This document shows, in pieces, positions 61,947-64,000 of a stretch of DNA of 64,000 bases. Location: the NCBI RefSeq assembly GCF_000230735.2, contig NC_019962.1, positions 1,426,001 to 1,490,000 on the forward strand. Direction: 5' to 3'. The DNA is from Natrinema pellirubrum DSM 15624 (GTDB lineage: Archaea; Halobacteriota; Halobacteria; Halobacteriales; Natrialbaceae). Each line of letters opens with the position of its first letter. Position 1 is the stretch's first letter. The notes below the pieces were generated by a model. It did not search any database. It worked only from the letters and a program-made list of their open reading frames with translations, and was not told the DNA's origin. A program made the position numbers and the translations under genes.

Positions 61947-62648
61947 TTAGATGACCGCGTCGAACTCCTCGTGGCCCTGAATGTCGACGCCCTCGCCGGT
62001 GACTTCCGCGAGGAAGACGCCGTTGCCCGAGCCGGTGTCGCGCTCGACGGCGCTTTTGATCGCGCGGGCCGCGACGGACTTCGCGTCCTCGAGCGAGAGG
62101 TCGTCCTCATACTCCTGCTCGAGGAGGCCGTAAGCCAGTTGCATCCCGGAGCCGGTGACGGTGTAGTCGTCGGCCATGACACCGCCGGCGGGGTCGATGC
62201 TGTAGACGTGACTGCCTTCGCTGTCGACGCCGCCGAGGATGGGGTTGATCGCCCGGAACGGGCCGCCGCGGGCGAAGTTACCCGCCAGCGTCGCCAGCGC
62301 CTCGATCGGCATCGGCTCGTCGCGCCGGGATTCATAGAGGTTGACCTCGGCTCGCAGCGTCGAGATGAACGACTGCGCGCCGCCGACGGAGCCGACCAGC
62401 GTCAGTGCGCCGGTCGGGTGGATCTGCTCGACCTTCTGGACGTTCTTGTTCGAGACGAACCGCCCGCCGAGGCTGGCGCGCATGTCCGTCGCGATGACGA
62501 CGCCCTCGTCGGTCGTGATGCCGATGGTCGTCGTCCCGGTCTTGGTGACCGTCCCGTCGTCGCCGGTCTGGCTGCCGTTCGGCAGCGACCCCAGTTCGGG
62601 CTCGTACGGCGACGGGTCGCCGTTGCCCTGCGAGAGCGGGTTATTCAT
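61947..62648 (-). CDS. psmB: Proteasome beta subunit
   Basis: 233 residues from the ATG at 62648. A propeptide of about 38 residues ends at KTG-TTT, so autocatalytic cleavage should free the nucleophile T39. Mature part has TTTIGITTDEGVVIATDMRASLGG and GGVMADDYTVTGSGMQLAYGLLE, with the conserved catalytic lysine expected in the RASLGGRFVSNKNVQKV segment. It forms the inner rings of the 20S proteasome. It overlaps psmA by eight bases at its start. Confidence 0.95.
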   Translation of the reverse strand: MNNPLSQGNGDPSPYEPELGSLPNGSQTGDDGTVTKTGTTTIGITTDEGVVIATDMRASLGGRFVSNKNVQKVEQIHPTGALTLVGSVGGAQSFISTLRAEVNLYESRRDEPMPIEALATLAGNFARGGPFRAINPILGGVDSEGSHVYSIDPAGGVMADDYTVTGSGMQLAYGLLEQEYEDDLSLEDAKSVAARAIKSAVERDTGSGNGVFLAEVTGEGVDIQGHEEFDAVI

Positions 62649-63381
62649 CGCTTTCCTCCGTGTCGATCTCCGCGACGATCGACTCGAGGCGCTCGTCGTC
62701 GACCGTACTGAACGACTCGTCCTCGGTCGTGATCGTCGCGACGTCGACCGCTTCGGCCGCGACGGACTCCTCTTCGGGCTCGTTGAGCGCGCTGATGGCG
62801 AGTTCGATGCCGGCATCGATGTCCAGGTCCTCGCGGTACTCCTCCTCGAGGTAGCCCTGGATGACGTCGCGGTCGCCGCCGACGGCGGCGGCCTGCCACT
62901 CGTAGTCGGTGCCGGAGGGGTCGGTCTCGAACAGCCGCGGCTGGCCGTCCTCGACACCGCCGACCAGCAGCGCGACCCCGAACGGTCGCGCGCCGCCGGT
63001 CTGGGTGTACTCCTGGATATGATCGGTGATCGATCGGGTCAGCGTCTCGACGCCGATATCCTGACCGTAGCGGAGCTGTTCGCCCTGTGCGCGTCGCCGT
63101 GCGAGGTCGATCAACTGGCGCGCATCGGCGACGTGGCCGGCGCTTGCGACGCCGACGTGGTCGTCTGCCTTGTGGATCTTCTCGACGCTCGAGCGCTCCA
63201 TGAGCGGCGAGCTGATCTGGCGGTTCGCGGCGAGGACGACGCCGTCGGGCGTTCGAACGCCGACGCTCGCGGTACCGCGTTTGACGGCTTCGCGAGCGTA
63301 CTCGACTTGGTAGAGGCGTCCGTCCGGGGAGAAGATGGTGATACCCCGGTCGTAGGCCTGCTGTTGGGATTGTCCTTGCAT
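62641..63381 (-). CDS. psmA: Proteasome alpha subunit
   Basis: 246 residues. Starts MQGQSQQQAYDRGITIFSPDGRLYQVEYAREAVKRGTA, the diagnostic alpha-subunit N-terminal (gate and H0 helix). Forms the outer rings that bind regulatory ATPases. It precedes psmB with an eight-base overlap, so both subunits are made from one transcript. A TATA element, GCCTATATATTTC on the minus strand (about 63408-63420), lies about 27-39 bases upstream. Confidence 0.96.
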   Translation of the reverse strand: MQGQSQQQAYDRGITIFSPDGRLYQVEYAREAVKRGTASVGVRTPDGVVLAANRQISSPLMERSSVEKIHKADDHVGVASAGHVADARQLIDLARRRAQGEQLRYGQDIGVETLTRSITDHIQEYTQTGGARPFGVALLVGGVEDGQPRLFETDPSGTDYEWQAAAVGGDRDVIQGYLEEEYREDLDIDAGIELAISALNEPEEESVAAEAVDVATITTEDESFSTVDDERLESIVAEIDTEESDE

Positions 63382-63407
63382 TTGGTCTTCACCTGTGGTA
63401 AGGGATA

Positions 63408-63420
63408 GAAATATATAGGC
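63408..63420 (-). promoter_or_regulatory. TATA element of the psmA-psmB operon
   Basis: Minus-strand GCCTATATATTTC, about 27-39 bases before the psmA ATG. One of the strongest TATA elements in the window, as expected for a highly expressed operon. Confidence 0.65.
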
Positions 63421-63861
63421 CTTCTTCTGAAGGCAACTTGGCCTGTATCGGCCGCTTCGACCCGAACTCCCAAGAAAGTGGTGCCAGCAGGGACTCGAGA
63501 GGGTCGGCCCGATACGGGACCGATCGGCGGCGTCGGCCGACTCTCGAGAGACGACGTCTCGATCGGGTCGGCGGGCTGATCGGTCGGTGTCGGCGATCGT
63601 TGCCGCTCCGAGCCCGACGCCCTCGAGGTCGTCACGCTGGGTCGATCCGTCATGAATCGGTAAACATCGGATTACTCGAGTCGGCGTTGCGAGGGGTGGG
63701 CTGCTATCTCAAGCTTTCCGCTCAACCGGATCCCAATCGTTGCTTCGGGTACAGCATTCCGTGCGACAGTACACAGGTGCAATTCGTCCGGCCGCGAGTC
63801 GATGCGGCCGGACTGGCTCGAGCGGGCAACACGTCTGCCGGTTTTCGGAGCAGTCCCACAC
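63421..63861. other. Gene-free stretch between psmA and the Nramp-like gene
   Basis: About 440 bases without a supported gene. A 70-codon minus-strand frame at 63709-63921 has several cysteines but overlaps the start of the next gene and has no recognisable domain. No clear TATA element is seen for the gene at 63862. Confidence 0.4.
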
Positions 63862-64000
63862 ATGGAAGAACACAGTACCGTGGTCGACGTTCCTGTCGAA
63901 AAGGCCAAACAAACAGTTCACCAGTACGGGCTCGGTCTCCTCTTCGCAGCGAATATTTTCGGAGCCGGGTCCGTCTACATCCTGACACAGGCGGGCGTCA
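63862..64000 (+). CDS. Nramp-like divalent metal transporter, N-terminal part
   Basis: The first 46 codons are in the window, from the ATG at 63862 to the window end. After an acidic start (MEEHSTVVDVPVEKAKQ) comes YGLGLLFAANIFGAGSVYIL, which looks like the first helix of haloarchaeal Nramp/Mn2+ transporters. The gene continues beyond the window. The family call rests on a short segment. Confidence 0.55.
   Translation, partial: MEEHSTVVDVPVEKAKQTVHQYGLGLLFAANIFGAGSVYILTQAGV

Noticed and set aside
63709-63921. 70-codon cysteine-rich minus-strand frame near the right end
   Set aside because: It has several cysteines that could suggest a zinc-binding peptide, but it overlaps the Nramp-like gene, has no promoter and no recognisable pattern.
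1-64000. tRNA, rRNA, CRISPR arrays and insertion sequences
   Set aside because: I saw no cloverleaf-type segments with a GGTTCGAATCC-like arm, no repeat-spacer pattern and no transposase motif; a covariance-model scan would be needed to exclude a tRNA fully.

Overview
The window is chromosomal DNA from an extremely halophilic archaeon (Halobacteria, probably Natrialbales). The evidence is the high GC content, strongly acidic predicted proteins, genes starting at or very near their transcription start about 25-30 bases after a TATA element, and typical archaeal genes: psmA/psmB proteasome, pelota, archaeal Elp3, an archaeal RqcH-type protein, haloarchaeal gyrB-gyrA and twin-arginine signals. 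I see no rRNA, tRNA, CRISPR array or insertion sequence. The species call is inference.

Layout. 1-7.4 kb: end of a DHH phosphoesterase, a SHOCT membrane protein and a complete Mnh/Mrp-type multisubunit Na+/H+ antiporter operon (mnhA-G, minus strand). 7.5-15.5 kb: elp3, a ZIP metal transporter, an RqcH-type protein and the trxA-trxB thioredoxin operon. 15.8-20 kb: stress proteins (two UspA, an FMN split-barrel protein, a CBS protein) and a rhodanese/metallo-beta-lactamase fusion. 20.1-24.4 kb: a nosL gene facing nosD-nosF-nosY, with no nosZ. 25-29 kb: a DUF302 protein, a methyltransferase and a cytochrome bd oxidase operon. 29.2-31.9 kb: a Tat-exported DsbA-like protein facing two small membrane proteins with cysteine pairs, followed by a winged-helix regulator. 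31.9-45.1 kb: a sulfur/thiol island with two TauE exporters, thioredoxin, a cysteine-containing HTH regulator, two YeeE/YedE transporters, a PiT-family permease, a second rhodanese/MBL protein, TusA and a DsrE-like protein, plus a UspA pair, a decayed DUF1641 gene, an SNF-type sodium symporter and a cupin. 45.3-64 kb: pelota, a TrmB regulator with an RND/MMPL exporter, an RNase Z-like hydrolase, NDH-2, arginase, a DtxR regulator, gyrB-gyrA, psmA-psmB and the start of an Nramp-like transporter.

How the parts may work together. The sulfur island can import reduced sulfur anions (YeeE/YedE, perhaps the PiT protein), pass sulfane sulfur through rhodanese, TusA and DsrE carriers, detoxify persulfides (MBL domain), export sulfite or related anions (TauE) and keep thiols reduced (thioredoxins). 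A short AT-rich motif, TATTGTRC or a close variant, lies in the promoters of trxA, the second thioredoxin, the DUF7512/TauE pair, the MBL-rhodanese operon, the TusA-DsrE operon and a DUF302 gene. This suggests one thiol- or sulfur-responsive regulon; the HTH protein at 33886-34293, which has three N-terminal cysteines, is the best candidate regulator. A different, longer palindrome lies between the DsbA-like gene and the membrane-protein pair, with a 17-of-21 match just before the neighbouring winged-helix gene. That points to a second, self-contained regulon, possibly for extracytoplasmic disulfide formation.
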